A stretch of DNA of 64,000 nt from Deinococcus fonticola (GTDB lineage Bacteria; Deinococcota; Deinococci; Deinococcales; Deinococcaceae): assembly GCF_004634215.1 (NCBI RefSeq), contig NZ_SMMH01000007.1, positions 1 to 64,000 on the forward strand, given 5' to 3'. A model generated the notes under the pieces. The model made no database searches. It saw only the letters and a program-made list of their open reading frames with translations, and was not told where the DNA came from. Below, in pieces: positions 18,278-30,416 of this stretch. Position numbers and translations under genes: made by a program. Position 1 is the first letter of the stretch; the number at the start of each line of letters is the position of its first letter.

Positions 18278-19204
18278 CTACTGGCCTTCGCGCACGTCCT
18301 CGATCAGGTGCTTCACGATGTCCAGCGCCGCCGGGCCCAGCGGCGAACGGGTGACGCCCAGCAGCGTCCCCAGCTTGTCGCGCCGCGCACTGCTGATAAA
18401 CCCCCAGCGTTCCAGGTCATGGCGGTGCATGCGGGCCGCCTCGTCGCGCAGGTAACGCACCGCGCCGTCGTAGTACCCCGCCTGAAAGGCCTTGCGTGCC
18501 CGGCGTTCCTCCTCGATCAGGCCCAGGCCACGGGTCGCCAGCAGCACGCGCCGCGCCTCGTCCTCGCCGCCAAAGCCGTACAGGTTCTCCAGGTGGTACA
18601 CCGCTTTCGGAAAGCGCAACCCCGCCGAAGCCCGCCAGGCGTGCGGCAAACGGATCTCGAACTCCGGCCAGGCGTGCAGGTGCGTCAGCAGGGCCGGATA
18701 CAGCACTTTCAGGGCGATGTCCCGGGCTTCGGTCAGGGCCAGCAGCTGCTCCTGCGCCCCGTGCGCCGGCCCGGTGTAGGCCCCCACCGCGTCTTTCAGG
18801 GCCTCGGCAGCCTGAAACAGCAGTTCGCTGCGGTGCGCCGCCAGCTGCCCTTCCGAGAGGTTCCACAGCGTGCGCTGAATGCGCCCGTAATACCCGGTGG
18901 GGTCGTAGGCCACGCGGCTGGTCGCCAGCAGGGCCAGCGGGGCCTCGTGTTTGGCCCGCTCCCAGTCGCGCCATCCCTCCAGGTTCGCGTACGGGTAACG
19001 CTGCACGGTCACGCCGGCCCGCGTTTCCGAGGCGGGCAGGCTCAGGTCGCGCTCGAAGGTCACAAAGAGCGGCTGACTGCCCGCCCACGCGAAATCGGTG
19101 TCGTAACTTCCGGCGTGCGCCACCGCGCGCACCTTGCGGTCGGCGACCAGCCGCTCACTGACGCGTTCCGGCGTGACTTTCGATTCTGTTTTCCTCTCCG
19201 CCAC
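18278..19204 (-). CDS. Hypothetical protein, possibly nucleotidyltransferase-related
   Basis: A 308-residue protein starting at GTG 19204, with AGGGAG eight nt upstream on the minus strand. The segment [20 protein letters not shown] vaguely recalls the GS...D motif of nucleotidyltransferases, but the aspartate pair is not clear. The rest is mainly helical with many charged residues. No firm family. The gene is divergent from the quinate-dehydrogenase-like gene. Confidence 0.55.
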   Translation of the reverse strand: MAERKTESKVTPERVSERLVADRKVRAVAHAGSYDTDFAWAGSQPLFVTFERDLSLPASETRAGVTVQRYPYANLEGWRDWERAKHEAPLALLATSRVAYDPTGYYGRIQRTLWNLSEGQLAAHRSELLFQAAEALKDAVGAYTGPAHGAQEQLLALTEARDIALKVLYPALLTHLHAWPEFEIRLPHAWRASAGLRFPKAVYHLENLYGFGGEDEARRVLLATRGLGLIEEERRARKAFQAGYYDGAVRYLRDEAARMHRHDLERWGFISSARRDKLGTLLGVTRSPLGPAALDIVKHLIEDVREGQ

Positions 19205-19365
19205 GCGCTTTCTCCCTGCCCGAACCAGTCCGGGCCATTCTCATCATACGGAATTTCCGCACCCGGCGCACATTCAGGCCTTTTGATTCGGGGCGCATGA
19301 TCCTGCCCGCCGCGTGAGGGGCCACGGTACCCGGTGCGCCTTCCTGCCATGCAGACTCAACGGCC

Positions 19366-19371
19366 TAGAAT
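19366..19371 (+). promoter_or_regulatory. -10 box of the quinate-dehydrogenase-like gene
   Basis: TAGAAT lies 7 nt before ATG 19379 and decides that start over an upstream in-frame ATG at 19349 and the TTG-like longer versions. Confidence 0.5.
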
Positions 19372-19378
19372 GCAGCGC

Positions 19379-20314
<936 letters not shown>

Positions 20315-20329
20315 GAAGCGGAGAGGAAA

Positions 20330-20371
20330 GAGGGGCGAGGGGAGGAATGAAGTCCCTTCCCCTCGCCCCTC
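20330..20371. terminator. Bidirectional terminator hairpin
   Basis: A 14-bp perfect stem, GAGGGGCGAGGGGA (20330-20343) with its complement at 20358-20371, lies between two convergent genes. T-tracts are weak on both sides, so it may act as a barrier or RNA 3'-end stabiliser. Confidence 0.65.
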
Positions 20372-20379
20372 TTCACGCT

Positions 20380-21072
20380 TTACGCCAGCAACCAGTTCAC
20401 GGCTGCTTCGGCGTGCAGTCCAGTGGTGTCGAACACAGGAACGCCGGTATCCTGCGGGCCGACCAGCAGCGTGATTTCCGTGCAGCCCAGGATGATGCCC
20501 TGGGCGCCGCGCTGCACCAGGTCGGCCATGATTTCGCGGTAGCGCTGGCGTGAACTGGGACGCAGGTCGTTTCGGCACAATTCGTCGTAGATGATGCGGT
20601 GAACGTCCGCCCGCCCCGCAGCGTCCGGAACGATGGTTTCAATGCCGAACCTCTCCCGGAGCCGCCCGGTGTAGAAGTCCTGCTCCATGGTGAACGCCGT
20701 AGCGAGCAAACCCACGCGCGTCCACCCAGCGGCCTTGATGGCCCGCGCGGTGCCGTCCACGATGTGCAGAAGGGGAATATTCACCGCTTCTTCAAGCTGC
20801 GGCGCGACCTTGTGCATGGTGTTGGTCGCCAGCAGGATGGCCCCCGCCCCGGCCCGCTCCAGCCCCCGCGCTGCGCCGGCCAGCAATTCCCCGGCCTGTT
20901 CCCACTCGCCGGATTTTTGCAAGGCCGCGATTTCTGCGAAATCCACCGAGTGCAGCAGCAGCGGCGCGGAGTGGAGCCCGCCCAGTCTCTGCGCGTAGAT
21001 GGTGTTCAGCAGGCGGTAATACTCCGCGGTGCTCGTCCAGCTCATGCCGCCCAGCACGCCCAGCAGCTTCAC
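20380..21072 (-). CDS. Aspartate/glutamate racemase family protein
   Basis: The 230-residue protein belongs to the PLP-independent Asp/Glu/hydantoin racemases: KLLGVLGGMSWTSTAEYY at the start, LLATNTMHKVAPQLE and later IILGCTEITLLV. The usual catalytic pair is Cys-Cys. Here the first position is Thr (ATNTMHK) and the second is Cys (GCTE), the pattern of the E. coli YgeA type, which acts on both Asp and Glu with unequal direction. The start is GTG at 21070-21072, four nt after the stop of the membrane-protein gene, so both are in one operon. Confidence 0.85.
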   Translation of the reverse strand: MKLLGVLGGMSWTSTAEYYRLLNTIYAQRLGGLHSAPLLLHSVDFAEIAALQKSGEWEQAGELLAGAARGLERAGAGAILLATNTMHKVAPQLEEAVNIPLLHIVDGTARAIKAAGWTRVGLLATAFTMEQDFYTGRLRERFGIETIVPDAAGRADVHRIIYDELCRNDLRPSSRQRYREIMADLVQRGAQGIILGCTEITLLVGPQDTGVPVFDTTGLHAEAAVNWLLA

Positions 21073-21076
21073 GCCC

Positions 21077-21448
21077 TCAGCCCTTTTTCTGGGGTGCCCG
21101 CAGCACCGCGAACATCGCACTGAGAATCAGCACCCACCACAGGTAACTGCCCAGCGAACGCAGGGGACTGAAGGTGTCGCTCAGCGCGTCCCCGGAGAAT
21201 TTGTAGATGGCGTAGGGCACCGCCCATCCCAGCGCGAAAAGCGCCGTGCGTTGCACGAAATTCTGGGTCATGGACGCCTGTGGGAAAAAGCGCATGGGAA
21301 ACAGCATGGCGGGAATCAGCAGCAGTTGCGCCAGGTAAAACCACAGGGGCAGATTCGGAAACCCGAACTGCAAGCCGCCGAACACAATGTTCAGCGCACC
21401 GATCAGCGCCCCGGAGATCAGGGCGGAAGTCAAGCGGGAAGCCATCAT
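21077..21448 (-). CDS. Small integral membrane protein
   Basis: The protein (123 aa) has about four membrane helices: ALISGALIGALNIVFGGLQF, LWFYLAQLLLIPAMLF, ALFALGWAVPYAIYKF and YLWWVLILSAMFAVL. No family recognised. It lies upstream of the racemase with 4 nt between stop and start, so they are expressed together. Confidence 0.65.
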   Translation of the reverse strand: MMASRLTSALISGALIGALNIVFGGLQFGFPNLPLWFYLAQLLLIPAMLFPMRFFPQASMTQNFVQRTALFALGWAVPYAIYKFSGDALSDTFSPLRSLGSYLWWVLILSAMFAVLRAPQKKG

Positions 21449-21577
21449 CCGCCTATCCTGTCACACCGCCGTGAACCCCGCGTCAGAACCTCAGGCGCCT
21501 GACCTTTACGAAACAGCAGGAGTCGCGTCCTGTCTCCTTTTCGAGGTCGGATGACAGGTGTCTATTACAGGCGCCCA

Positions 21578-23152
21578 TTACAGGCGACCGGGGGCCATGT
21601 CGCCTTCGCGGCGTTCGGCACCCATGCCGGCGACGATCATGTTCATGATGCGCACCCAGGCGCGGGCCGAGGCTTCCACGATATCGGTGGCGACCCCACT
21701 GCCCGACAGCAGTTTCTCGCCGTAGCGGGCGGTGATGCTGACTTCGCCCAGCGCGTCGTCGCCCTTGGTGACAGCCTGAATGCGGTAGGTTTCCAGTTCG
21801 GGGTTCAGGCCGGTGATTCGGGCAATGGCGGCGTAGGCGGCGTCCACCGGGCCGTCCCCGTGCGAGGTGGCGTCGACGGGGCCGTCGGGCGTTTGCAGGC
21901 GCACGAAGGCCACGGGCGTCATGTTCATGCCAGACGTGATCTGGAAGCCTTCCAGGCTGAAGGTCTGCGGCACGTCGGCGCGGGATTCCACCAGGGCCCG
22001 CAGGTCATCGCTGAAGATCTGGCCTTTGCGGTCGGCCAGGTCCTTGAAGCGGCCGAACAGGTACTGCACCTTGTCGTCGGGCATGTCCTCGTAGCCCAGG
22101 TCATTCAGGGCCTTGCGGAAGGCGGCGCGGCCACTGTGTTTGCCCATGACCAGCACGGCGGCCTCGCGGCCCACCAGTTCGGCGTTCATGATCTCGTAGG
22201 TTTCGCGGGCCTTGATCACGCCGTCCTGGTGAATGCCGGACTCGTGCGCGAAGGCATTGTCGCCCACGATGGCCTTGTTGGGCTGCACCGGCATGCCGCT
22301 CAGGCGCGACACCAGGCGGCTGGCGCGGTAGATTTCGCGGCTGCGGATGCCGGTCTCGAAGGGGTAGTGGTCGCGGCGCGTATGAAAGGCCATCACGATT
22401 TCTTCCAGGCTGGCATTCCCGGCGCGTTCCCCGATGCCGTTGATGGTGCATTCGATCTGCCGCGCTCCGCCCTCCACGGCGGCGATGCTGTTGGCCACCG
22501 CCATGCCCAGGTCGTCGTGACAATGGCTCGACAGGTACACGTGTGCGGGCAACTCGGCTTTCAGGAACGCGAACAGATCCCGCATCTCGTCGGGCGTGGT
22601 GTACCCCACGGTGTCCGGCACGTTGATGGTGGTCGCCCCGGCCTCCACGGCCGCCTTGAAAATACGCGCCAGGAATGCCCAGTCGCTGCGGGTGGCGTCC
22701 TCGGCGCTGAATTCCACGTCGTCCACGAAGGTGCGGGCCAGTTGTACGGCCATGACGGCGCGTTCGACCACGGCGTCCGGCTCCAGTTGCAACTTCTTGG
22801 CCATGTGAATGGGGCTGGTGGCAATAAACGTGTGAATGCGCGCTTTTTCGGCGGCCTCCACCGCCTTCGCCGCCGCCTCGATATCGGCCCGGTTGGCGCG
22901 GGCCAGACCGGTGATGATCGGCCCGCGCACCTCGCGCGCAATGCGCGACACGCCCTCCAGGTCGCCGGGGCTGGCAATGGGGAACCCGGCCTCGATCACG
23001 TCCACGCCCAGCCGCGCCAGGGTGTGGGCAATTTCCAGCTTCTGGGTGTGGTTCAGGGCCACGCCGGGCGACTGCTCGCCGTCGCGCAGGGTCGTGTCGA
23101 AAATGCGGATGCGCTGGGCTTCAACTTTCTGCGGTGCGGCTTGCTGGGTCAT
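21578..23152 (-). CDS. leuA: 2-isopropylmalate synthase
   Basis: LeuA condenses acetyl-CoA with 2-ketoisovalerate, the first committed step of leucine synthesis. The TIM-barrel signature is [20 protein letters not shown], with metal-binding [15 protein letters not shown] and the second signature [16 protein letters not shown]. The C-terminal regulatory domain is present ([32 protein letters not shown]), so leucine feedback inhibition is likely. I chose MTQQAAPQ at 23152 because GGGAGG lies 9 nt upstream. A leader peptide and an intrinsic terminator precede the gene. Confidence 0.95.
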   Translation of the reverse strand: MTQQAAPQKVEAQRIRIFDTTLRDGEQSPGVALNHTQKLEIAHTLARLGVDVIEAGFPIASPGDLEGVSRIAREVRGPIITGLARANRADIEAAAKAVEAAEKARIHTFIATSPIHMAKKLQLEPDAVVERAVMAVQLARTFVDDVEFSAEDATRSDWAFLARIFKAAVEAGATTINVPDTVGYTTPDEMRDLFAFLKAELPAHVYLSSHCHDDLGMAVANSIAAVEGGARQIECTINGIGERAGNASLEEIVMAFHTRRDHYPFETGIRSREIYRASRLVSRLSGMPVQPNKAIVGDNAFAHESGIHQDGVIKARETYEIMNAELVGREAAVLVMGKHSGRAAFRKALNDLGYEDMPDDKVQYLFGRFKDLADRKGQIFSDDLRALVESRADVPQTFSLEGFQITSGMNMTPVAFVRLQTPDGPVDATSHGDGPVDAAYAAIARITGLNPELETYRIQAVTKGDDALGEVSITARYGEKLLSGSGVATDIVEASARAWVRIMNMIVAGMGAERREGDMAPGRL

Positions 23153-23180
23153 GGTGGTGTTCCTCCCTGAATGGAATGCC

Positions 23181-23214
23181 AAAAGAAAATCCCCGGAGAC
23201 TGTTTCCTCCGGGG
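23181..23214 (-). terminator. Attenuator terminator in the leuA leader
   Basis: On the minus strand CCCCGGAG-(8-nt loop)-CTCCGGGG (plus 23191-23214) is followed by ATTTTCTTTT, 28 nt before the leuA start codon. CCTCCGG in the last codons of the leader peptide can pair with the 5' arm (CCGGAGG), so the two structures are mutually exclusive. Confidence 0.85.
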
Positions 23215-23242
23215 GGTTGGGGACGGGGGCCTGCTTCGCCGT

Positions 23243-23290
23243 TCACTCCACCGGAGGACGACTAAGAAGAAGCAGACCGAAACTGGACAT
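23243..23290 (-). CDS. leuL: leuA leader peptide with four leucine codons
   Basis: A 15-residue peptide, MSSFGLLLLSRPPVE, is encoded 90 nt upstream of leuA. It contains four consecutive leucine codons (CTG CTT CTT CTT). Ribosome stalling there under leucine shortage should free the CCTCCGG segment to pair with the terminator arm and allow read-through. The ATG lies 6 nt after TACACT, so the leader mRNA is probably leaderless and the peptide is its first reading frame. It is too short for routine gene calling. The function is inferred from the classic leu/trp attenuation layout. Confidence 0.85.
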   Translation of the reverse strand: MSSFGLLLLSRPPVE

Positions 23291-23296
23291 GCCCGG

Positions 23297-23302
23297 AGTG
23301 TA
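23297..23302 (-). promoter_or_regulatory. -10 box of the leuA leader transcript
   Basis: TACACT on the minus strand, 6 nt before the leader-peptide ATG. Confidence 0.6.
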
Positions 23303-23481
23303 AACGCGCGGCCCCGCCTGAGAAGGGAGTTGTCTAATAAGACGGCGCTCTGTTGCCTTCTCCAGCTGGAAGATCACTGGCTGGTTCACTTCACGTCCGG
23401 CATGCTTTTTCTCCCGCTGGTCAACCCTTCCCGGTGATTTCATGACTGAGAGTCCGGAAACCTGATCAAAACCGGCCAGGC

Positions 23482-23515
23482 AAAAGAAAAACGTCCCAGC
23501 GAGGAAGCCGGGACG
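23482..23515 (-). terminator. Rho-independent terminator of the 62-aa gene
   Basis: On the minus strand a CGTCCC...GGGACG stem (plus 23492-23515) is followed by TTTTTCTTTTG, about 20 nt after the stop codon at 23534. Confidence 0.85.
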
Positions 23516-23533
23516 CTGAGTCAGGAAAGGTTT

Positions 23534-23722
23534 TTAGCTGGTGAAGCGTTCCAGGCTGGACTGCGCCTGAAGGCGATCGTGGAACTTGATTTCGCGCTCG
23601 GTCACTTCGTAGGCGGTGTCGGTGAAGGTTTCGCCCAGGCGGCTCCACTTCACGCGGCCTGCATCGTGGTGGTTCTGATGGAGTTTGCGGCTGACGTTCC
23701 GAAGGAGGGCGTTCGCTTTCAT
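23534..23722 (-). CDS. Small basic protein of unknown function
   Basis: The 62-residue product (MKANALLRNVSRKLHQNHHD... ending SLERFTS) is basic at its N-terminus. TACGCT (plus 23729-23734) lies 6 nt before the ATG, and a strong terminator follows, so it is a stand-alone transcription unit. That arrangement supports a real small gene. No family recognised. Confidence 0.7.
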   Translation of the reverse strand: MKANALLRNVSRKLHQNHHDAGRVKWSRLGETFTDTAYEVTEREIKFHDRLQAQSSLERFTS

Positions 23723-23909
23723 GGCTTTAGCGTATACCCCACACTATTGCCCGGCAATGAGAGCGTTCTGCTGTGCTGGACAGCAAAAAACTATGTATTG
23801 CGGGTCGTTATTCATGCGTCTGGTCATCTTTTCTGGACGTGCATGAGGCGTGGCGAGGTGAATAAAACTGCGCCCCGCTGCATGCGCGCCCTACATACTT
23901 CGAGAACCC

Positions 23910-25067
23910 TCAGCCCAGCGCCTGGGCCATGCGTTCCAGGGCGTCCTGAAGAATGGGGCGCGGCGTGGCGAAATTCAGGCGAACGAACCCCTGGTACAGC
24001 GGTTTCTGGGCGTCCGGCGCAAACACCGGGCCGTTGTGGATGGCCACTTTCGCCTCGTTCAGCAGGAAATTCTGAATGTCGGCGGTCTGGGCGTGCGCCC
24101 GCAGATCCAGCCACGCCAGGTAGGTGGCCTCCACCGGGTGGAACTTCACCCACGGTAGGCGCTGGTGCAAAAATGCGCCCAGGAAGTCGCGGTTGTCCTT
24201 GAGGTACGCCACGGTTTCGGCCAGCCAGGGGCCGCCCTCGGCCAGCGCAGCGTGCCACATGGTGATGCTCAGCGCCGACGGGTGACCCATCAGGCCCGAG
24301 GTTTTCGTCATGATGCGCCTGACCAGTTCCGGGTCGTGGCTCACCAGCGCCCCGATGCCCAGGCCCGCCGTGTTGAAAGCCTTGCAAGGCCCGGTGACCG
24401 TGACTGTGCGGGCGCGCACCCGCTCGTCGGCGGCAAAGGCCTCGAACGGCTGACCCGTAAAGCGCAGGTCGGCGTGCAACTCGTCGGAAATGACGTACAG
24501 GTCGTGCTTGATCGCCAGTTCACGCAGCCTGCGCAGTTCCTCGGCGTCCCACACCCGGCCGGTGGGGTTGTGCGGGTGGCACAGCATCAGGACTTTCGTT
24601 TCGGCGCAGGCGGCGTCCAGCGCGTCCCAGTCCACTTCCCAGCGCTCCCCCGAGTCGAGGAGCGGCACGCCTACCACCTCGCGCCCCAGATTGGTGATCG
24701 CCAGGTGAAAGGGGTGGTACACCGGCACCATCGTGACCACCTTCTCGCCCGGTTCGCTCAGCGCGTTGACCGCCGCGTACAGACCCGGCACCACGCTCGG
24801 CAAAAAAGCGATGCCGTCCGCCGGCATGTCGCCCAGGCCCTGCGCGGCGAACTTCTCGCGCAGTAGCGTCACCAGCGGCGAATGTCCATTCAGGGTCGGA
24901 TAGCCGATCGGGCGCGTCAGCCGCTCACGCAGGGCCGCCAGAATCGGCTCGGCCACCGGGAAATCCATGTCGGCAATCCACATCGGCACCACGCCCTCGG
25001 GGTACTGCATCCACTTGATGCTGTCTGCGTGACGAAGTTCCGCCGGGCCAAGCGCTTCGGTGTTCAT
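23910..25067 (-). CDS. PatB/MalY-type PLP-dependent C-S lyase or aminotransferase
   Basis: The 385-residue fold-type I PLP enzyme belongs to the MalY/PatB group (cystathionine beta-lyase, sometimes aminotransferase). It has MWIADMDFPVAEPI near the N-terminus, Asn167 in CHPHNPTGRVW, Asp195 in VISDELHADL and Schiff-base Lys229 in VTGPCKAFNTAGLG. Cystathionine beta-lyase would give homocysteine, pyruvate and ammonia. The start at MNTEALG is favoured over an ATG four codons upstream, because TATGCT lies 7 nt before it and overlaps the upstream ATG. Confidence 0.88.
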   Translation of the reverse strand: MNTEALGPAELRHADSIKWMQYPEGVVPMWIADMDFPVAEPILAALRERLTRPIGYPTLNGHSPLVTLLREKFAAQGLGDMPADGIAFLPSVVPGLYAAVNALSEPGEKVVTMVPVYHPFHLAITNLGREVVGVPLLDSGERWEVDWDALDAACAETKVLMLCHPHNPTGRVWDAEELRRLRELAIKHDLYVISDELHADLRFTGQPFEAFAADERVRARTVTVTGPCKAFNTAGLGIGALVSHDPELVRRIMTKTSGLMGHPSALSITMWHAALAEGGPWLAETVAYLKDNRDFLGAFLHQRLPWVKFHPVEATYLAWLDLRAHAQTADIQNFLLNEAKVAIHNGPVFAPDAQKPLYQGFVRLNFATPRPILQDALERMAQALG

Positions 25068-25074
25068 GGTGCGC

Positions 25075-25080
25075 AGCATA
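25075..25080 (-). promoter_or_regulatory. -10 box of the PatB/MalY-like gene
   Basis: TATGCT on the minus strand, 7 nt before ATG 25067. Confidence 0.5.
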
Positions 25081-25185
25081 GAGGAAGAGAGCTAGAGGAG
25101 GTGAAGGCAGGAAGCGGCCCACCACCCCTGTTCAGGCCGTGGAAGTTTCACCCCGCTGTGTCACCCTGCCGCTTCCCGCGACCCG

Positions 25186-25191
25186 TACAAT
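25186..25191 (+). promoter_or_regulatory. -10 box of mtnN-lrgA-lrgB
   Basis: TACAAT lies 7 nt before ATG 25199. It excludes an upstream in-frame start at 25139. Confidence 0.6.
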
Positions 25192-25198
25192 CGGGGGA

Positions 25199-25900
25199 AT
25201 GTTAGCCATCATCGGGGCCATGGACGAAGAAATCGAGTTGCTGTTGGGTGACCTGCAGGATAGACAGGACATCACCCACCCCGGCGTGACGCTGCACCGG
25301 GGCACGCTGGACGGCGTTCCGGTGCTGGTCACGCGCGGCGGCATCGGCAAGGTGAACGCCGCCATGACCACCACCTACCTGCTGGTAGAGGGCGCGACCC
25401 GCGTGATTTTTACTGGTGTGGCCGGCGGCGTTCACCCGGATCTGCGCGTGGGGGACATCGTGGTCAGCACGGACCTGGTACAGCACGACGTGGACGTGAC
25501 CCCGCTGGGGTACGCCCCCGGTACGGTGCCCGGCGAACCTCCCGCCTGGGACGCCGACGCGGCCCTGCGCGACACCGCACTGGAAGCCGCCCGGGACGTG
25601 GAGGGTGTGAACGTCATTGCCGGACGGGTCGCCAGCGGAGACCAGTTCATTGCCAGCCGGGAGGGCGTGCAGCGCCTGTGGCACGCCCACCAGGCCGCCT
25701 GCGCCGAAATGGAAGGGGCCGCCGTCGCGCAGGTGTGCGCCAAGGCGGGCGTGCCCTTCGTGGTGATTCGCAGCGTCAGCGACACCGCCGACCACGACGC
25801 CAACGTCGATTACCGCACCTTCATGCCGCTGGTCGCCCGGCACGCCAAACAGGTGGTGCGCGGCATGCTGTCGCGCCTGCAGCCGCCCGCCCAGGCGTGA
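25199..25900 (+). CDS. mtnN: 5'-methylthioadenosine/S-adenosylhomocysteine nucleosidase
   Basis: MtnN (233 aa) removes adenine from MTA, SAH and 5'-deoxyadenosine. The PNP-like fold shows MLAIIGAMDEEIELLL, GGIGKVNAAMTTTYLL, FTGVAGGVHPDLRVGDIVVS, GDQFIASREGVQRL, the substrate-binding CAEMEGAAVAQVC and IRSVSDTADHDA with the catalytic Asp. Length is standard. The TGA overlaps the GTG of the holin-like gene (GTGA), so three genes form a coupled operon. The mixture of nucleosidase and murein-hydrolase regulators is unusual. Confidence 0.95.
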   Translation: MLAIIGAMDEEIELLLGDLQDRQDITHPGVTLHRGTLDGVPVLVTRGGIGKVNAAMTTTYLLVEGATRVIFTGVAGGVHPDLRVGDIVVSTDLVQHDVDVTPLGYAPGTVPGEPPAWDADAALRDTALEAARDVEGVNVIAGRVASGDQFIASREGVQRLWHAHQAACAEMEGAAVAQVCAKAGVPFVVIRSVSDTADHDANVDYRTFMPLVARHAKQVVRGMLSRLQPPAQA

Positions 25901-26283
25901 ACACCCCGGAGCCGGAGTCCATCACCGCGCACCTTCCGCAGCCGGTTCGTTTCACGCTGGGCCTGGGCATCCTGAGCGGGTTTGCCGCCCTGGGCCTGGG
26001 GCTCACGCACCTGCTGCACCTGCCGCTTCCCGGCTCGGTGCTGGGCCTGCTGCTCCTGTGGGTGGCGCTGGGCACGCGCCTGATTCGCCTGCACTGGATC
26101 GAGGACGCCGCCGACGGCCTGCTCGCCGTGCTGGGCCTGCTGTTCGTCCCGGCCACCGTGGGCTTCATCGACTTCCTCGGCGCAGGAACGCAGTGGCTGG
26201 TGTGGCTGTTCGTCATGACCGCCGCCCTGCTGGTGGGTGCCGGAAGCGCGGCGCTGATCGCGTCCAGGCTGGTCAAACCTTGA
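25897..26283 (+). CDS. lrgA: CidA/LrgA-family holin-like protein
   Basis: The 128-residue membrane protein has about four helices. Its family pattern is LGLGILSGFAALGLGLTHLL, then LPLPGSVLGLLLLWVALGTR and LLAVLGLLFVPATVGFIDFL. CidA/LrgA proteins form holin-like oligomers and, with LrgB, affect murein hydrolase export, or pyruvate transport in some species. The start GTG at 25897 lies in the GTGA overlap with mtnN. Its stop overlaps the TTG of lrgB (TTGA). Confidence 0.85.
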   Translation: MNTPEPESITAHLPQPVRFTLGLGILSGFAALGLGLTHLLHLPLPGSVLGLLLLWVALGTRLIRLHWIEDAADGLLAVLGLLFVPATVGFIDFLGAGTQWLVWLFVMTAALLVGAGSAALIASRLVKP

Positions 26284-26939
26284 TCTGGTTGGCCCTGACA
26301 CTTGTCGGGTTCGTCCTCGGAATCCTCCTGCAAGCCCGCCTGAAACACCCCCTGTCCAACCCCACCTTGATCGCCACCTTGATCGTCGCCGCCGCGCTGC
26401 TGCTGAGCCGCACGCCGTACACGCGCTACCAGGCCGACGTCAGCCCTCTCAGTGCCTTCCTGACGCCCGCCATCGTGGCCCTCAGCGTGCCGCTGTACCG
26501 CCTGCGGGCTTTGCTGGCCCAGCAGTGGCCCGCCCTCGTCATCGGCGGGCTGAGCGGTACCCTTCTCGGCGTCGGCACCGACCTGCTTCTGCCACGCCTG
26601 CTGAACCTCGACGACGCCAGCCGCAGGAGCCTGATGACCGCCCCCGCCACCAGTCCTGTCGCGCTGCAACTCGCTGACATCACCCACGCGCCGCCTACCC
26701 TGGCCGCCACGCTGGCGGTGTTGAGCGGCCTGATCGGGGCGCTGCTGCTTCCCCCCTTTCTGACGCTGCTGCGTGTCCGGCACCCCCTGGCACGCGGCGT
26801 CGCCATCGGCAGCGTCTCGCACGGGGTCGGTACCGCGCAGGCCCGGCAGGAAGGTGAACTGACCGGCGCGGCCAGCAGCATCGGCATGGGGCTGGCGGCT
26901 TTGACGGTGACGCTGGTGGTGGCATTGCTGGCGGGGTGA
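26280..26939 (+). CDS. lrgB: LrgB/CidB-family membrane protein
   Basis: The 219-residue LrgB homologue has several helices and the family pattern KHPLSNPTLIATLIVAAALL, ALSVPLYRLRALL, then SVSHGVGTAQARQEGELTGA near the C-terminus, with SSIGMGLAALTV following. It starts at TTG 26280 inside the TTGA overlap. It is the usual partner of LrgA. Confidence 0.88.
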   Translation: MIWLALTLVGFVLGILLQARLKHPLSNPTLIATLIVAAALLLSRTPYTRYQADVSPLSAFLTPAIVALSVPLYRLRALLAQQWPALVIGGLSGTLLGVGTDLLLPRLLNLDDASRRSLMTAPATSPVALQLADITHAPPTLAATLAVLSGLIGALLLPPFLTLLRVRHPLARGVAIGSVSHGVGTAQARQEGELTGAASSIGMGLAALTVTLVVALLAG

Positions 26940-27327
26940 GGGGGACTGGGTTGCGTGCTTCCACAACCCCCTAACCCCCCTCTGCAAGCAGGTCTACGAC
27001 TTTCCCCAGCGGGGACATGTCTTCGCCGCGCAGGGCGGCCTGCGCGTTGACGCTAGACTCGCAACAACATTGCCTCAAACCTGGTGGAGGGGGAGCTTTC
27101 GTTGGCACTGGACAGGTCGTTGCTGTTTGCGGTAGGTGGCTTTGGGACGGGGCTTAAGGCGAGAAGGGCTTTGTGTGCGGAACGTCCGGGTTCAGGCCCG
27201 TGCGCTGCGCGCCCGACGGCCTCGGTCTGATTGAACGACGGAGTTGAGGGGTGGGACGTTGAAAAACTCTCGCTTTGGGGATTTTCAGGGAGGTCGCGTC
27301 TTGTCAGCCTTTCGTTACCATGTGGGG
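26940..27327. other. 388-bp gap with a possible gene remnant
   Basis: On the minus strand a frame at about 26971-27063 reads SSVNAQAALRGEDMSPLGKV and ends VDLLAEGG at a stop, like the last 30 residues of a lost gene. No complete ORF of either strand is convincing, and no terminator or RNA was recognised. The right end holds the hrpB promoter. Confidence 0.3.
27316..27321 (+). promoter_or_regulatory. -10 box of hrpB
   Basis: TACCAT lies 6 nt before ATG 27328, and this decides the start. Confidence 0.5.
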
Positions 27328-29835
<2,508 letters not shown>

Positions 29836-29906
29836 CCTTTTCTACACGTTGGGGGAACTGGGGGTAAGAAAAGGCATTTGCGGCCTGGCGTTGCACTTAT
29901 TCCACG

Positions 29907-29912
29907 TAACTT
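29907..29912 (+). promoter_or_regulatory. -10 box of the exported 165-aa protein gene
   Basis: TAACTT lies 6 nt before ATG 29919. Confidence 0.45.
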
Positions 29913-29918
29913 TGAAGC

Positions 29919-30416
29919 ATGAAAAGAACTCTGCTCACCCTGACAGTGATGGCCTGCGCCGCTCAGGCGTCCGCCGCGAATTACGCCCCGGTGCTGTGGA
30001 ATTACGTGCAGGGCAAAACCCCGACGAAACCGTTCATGGATTCGTCTATTCAGGGAAATGACGTGGTCATGCGCATGTGGATGACGCCGCGCGACGTGCC
30101 CGCCGACGGCGTGATGACCGTCTATCTGCCGAAACTCAGCACGAATCACTGGATGGTGGCGCTGATCAACCCCAAGGGGGCGGTGGGCACCCTGGTGGGT
30201 TCCGGCAACCTGAAATTCGTGAAGGTCGTCACCAGCCAGAAGCGCCCGAACCAGAAGATGAACATGTACGAGATCTACGGTGGCCTGTTCGATGGTCTGT
30301 TTGTGCTGGAGGGCAACATCCGCGAGGACAGCGGCAAGACCAACCGTATGCTGATGCTGATGACGCCGCAGGTGGCCGCCGACGAGGGCAGCCCGCAGGA
30401 TCTCGTCAGGAAATAG
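29919..30416 (+). CDS. Exported hypothetical protein
   Basis: Codes for 165 residues with a clear signal peptide (MKRTLLTLTVMACAAQASAA, cleavage after ASA). The mature part is a small beta-rich domain (LWNYVQGKTPTKPFMDSSIQ, NDVVMRMWMTPRDVPADGVM, GLFDGLFVLEGNIRED). No family recognised; probably periplasmic or cell-surface. Its 3' end overlaps the convergent tam gene by 11 nt. Confidence 0.75.
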   Translation: MKRTLLTLTVMACAAQASAANYAPVLWNYVQGKTPTKPFMDSSIQGNDVVMRMWMTPRDVPADGVMTVYLPKLSTNHWMVALINPKGAVGTLVGSGNLKFVKVVTSQKRPNQKMNMYEIYGGLFDGLFVLEGNIREDSGKTNRMLMLMTPQVAADEGSPQDLVRK

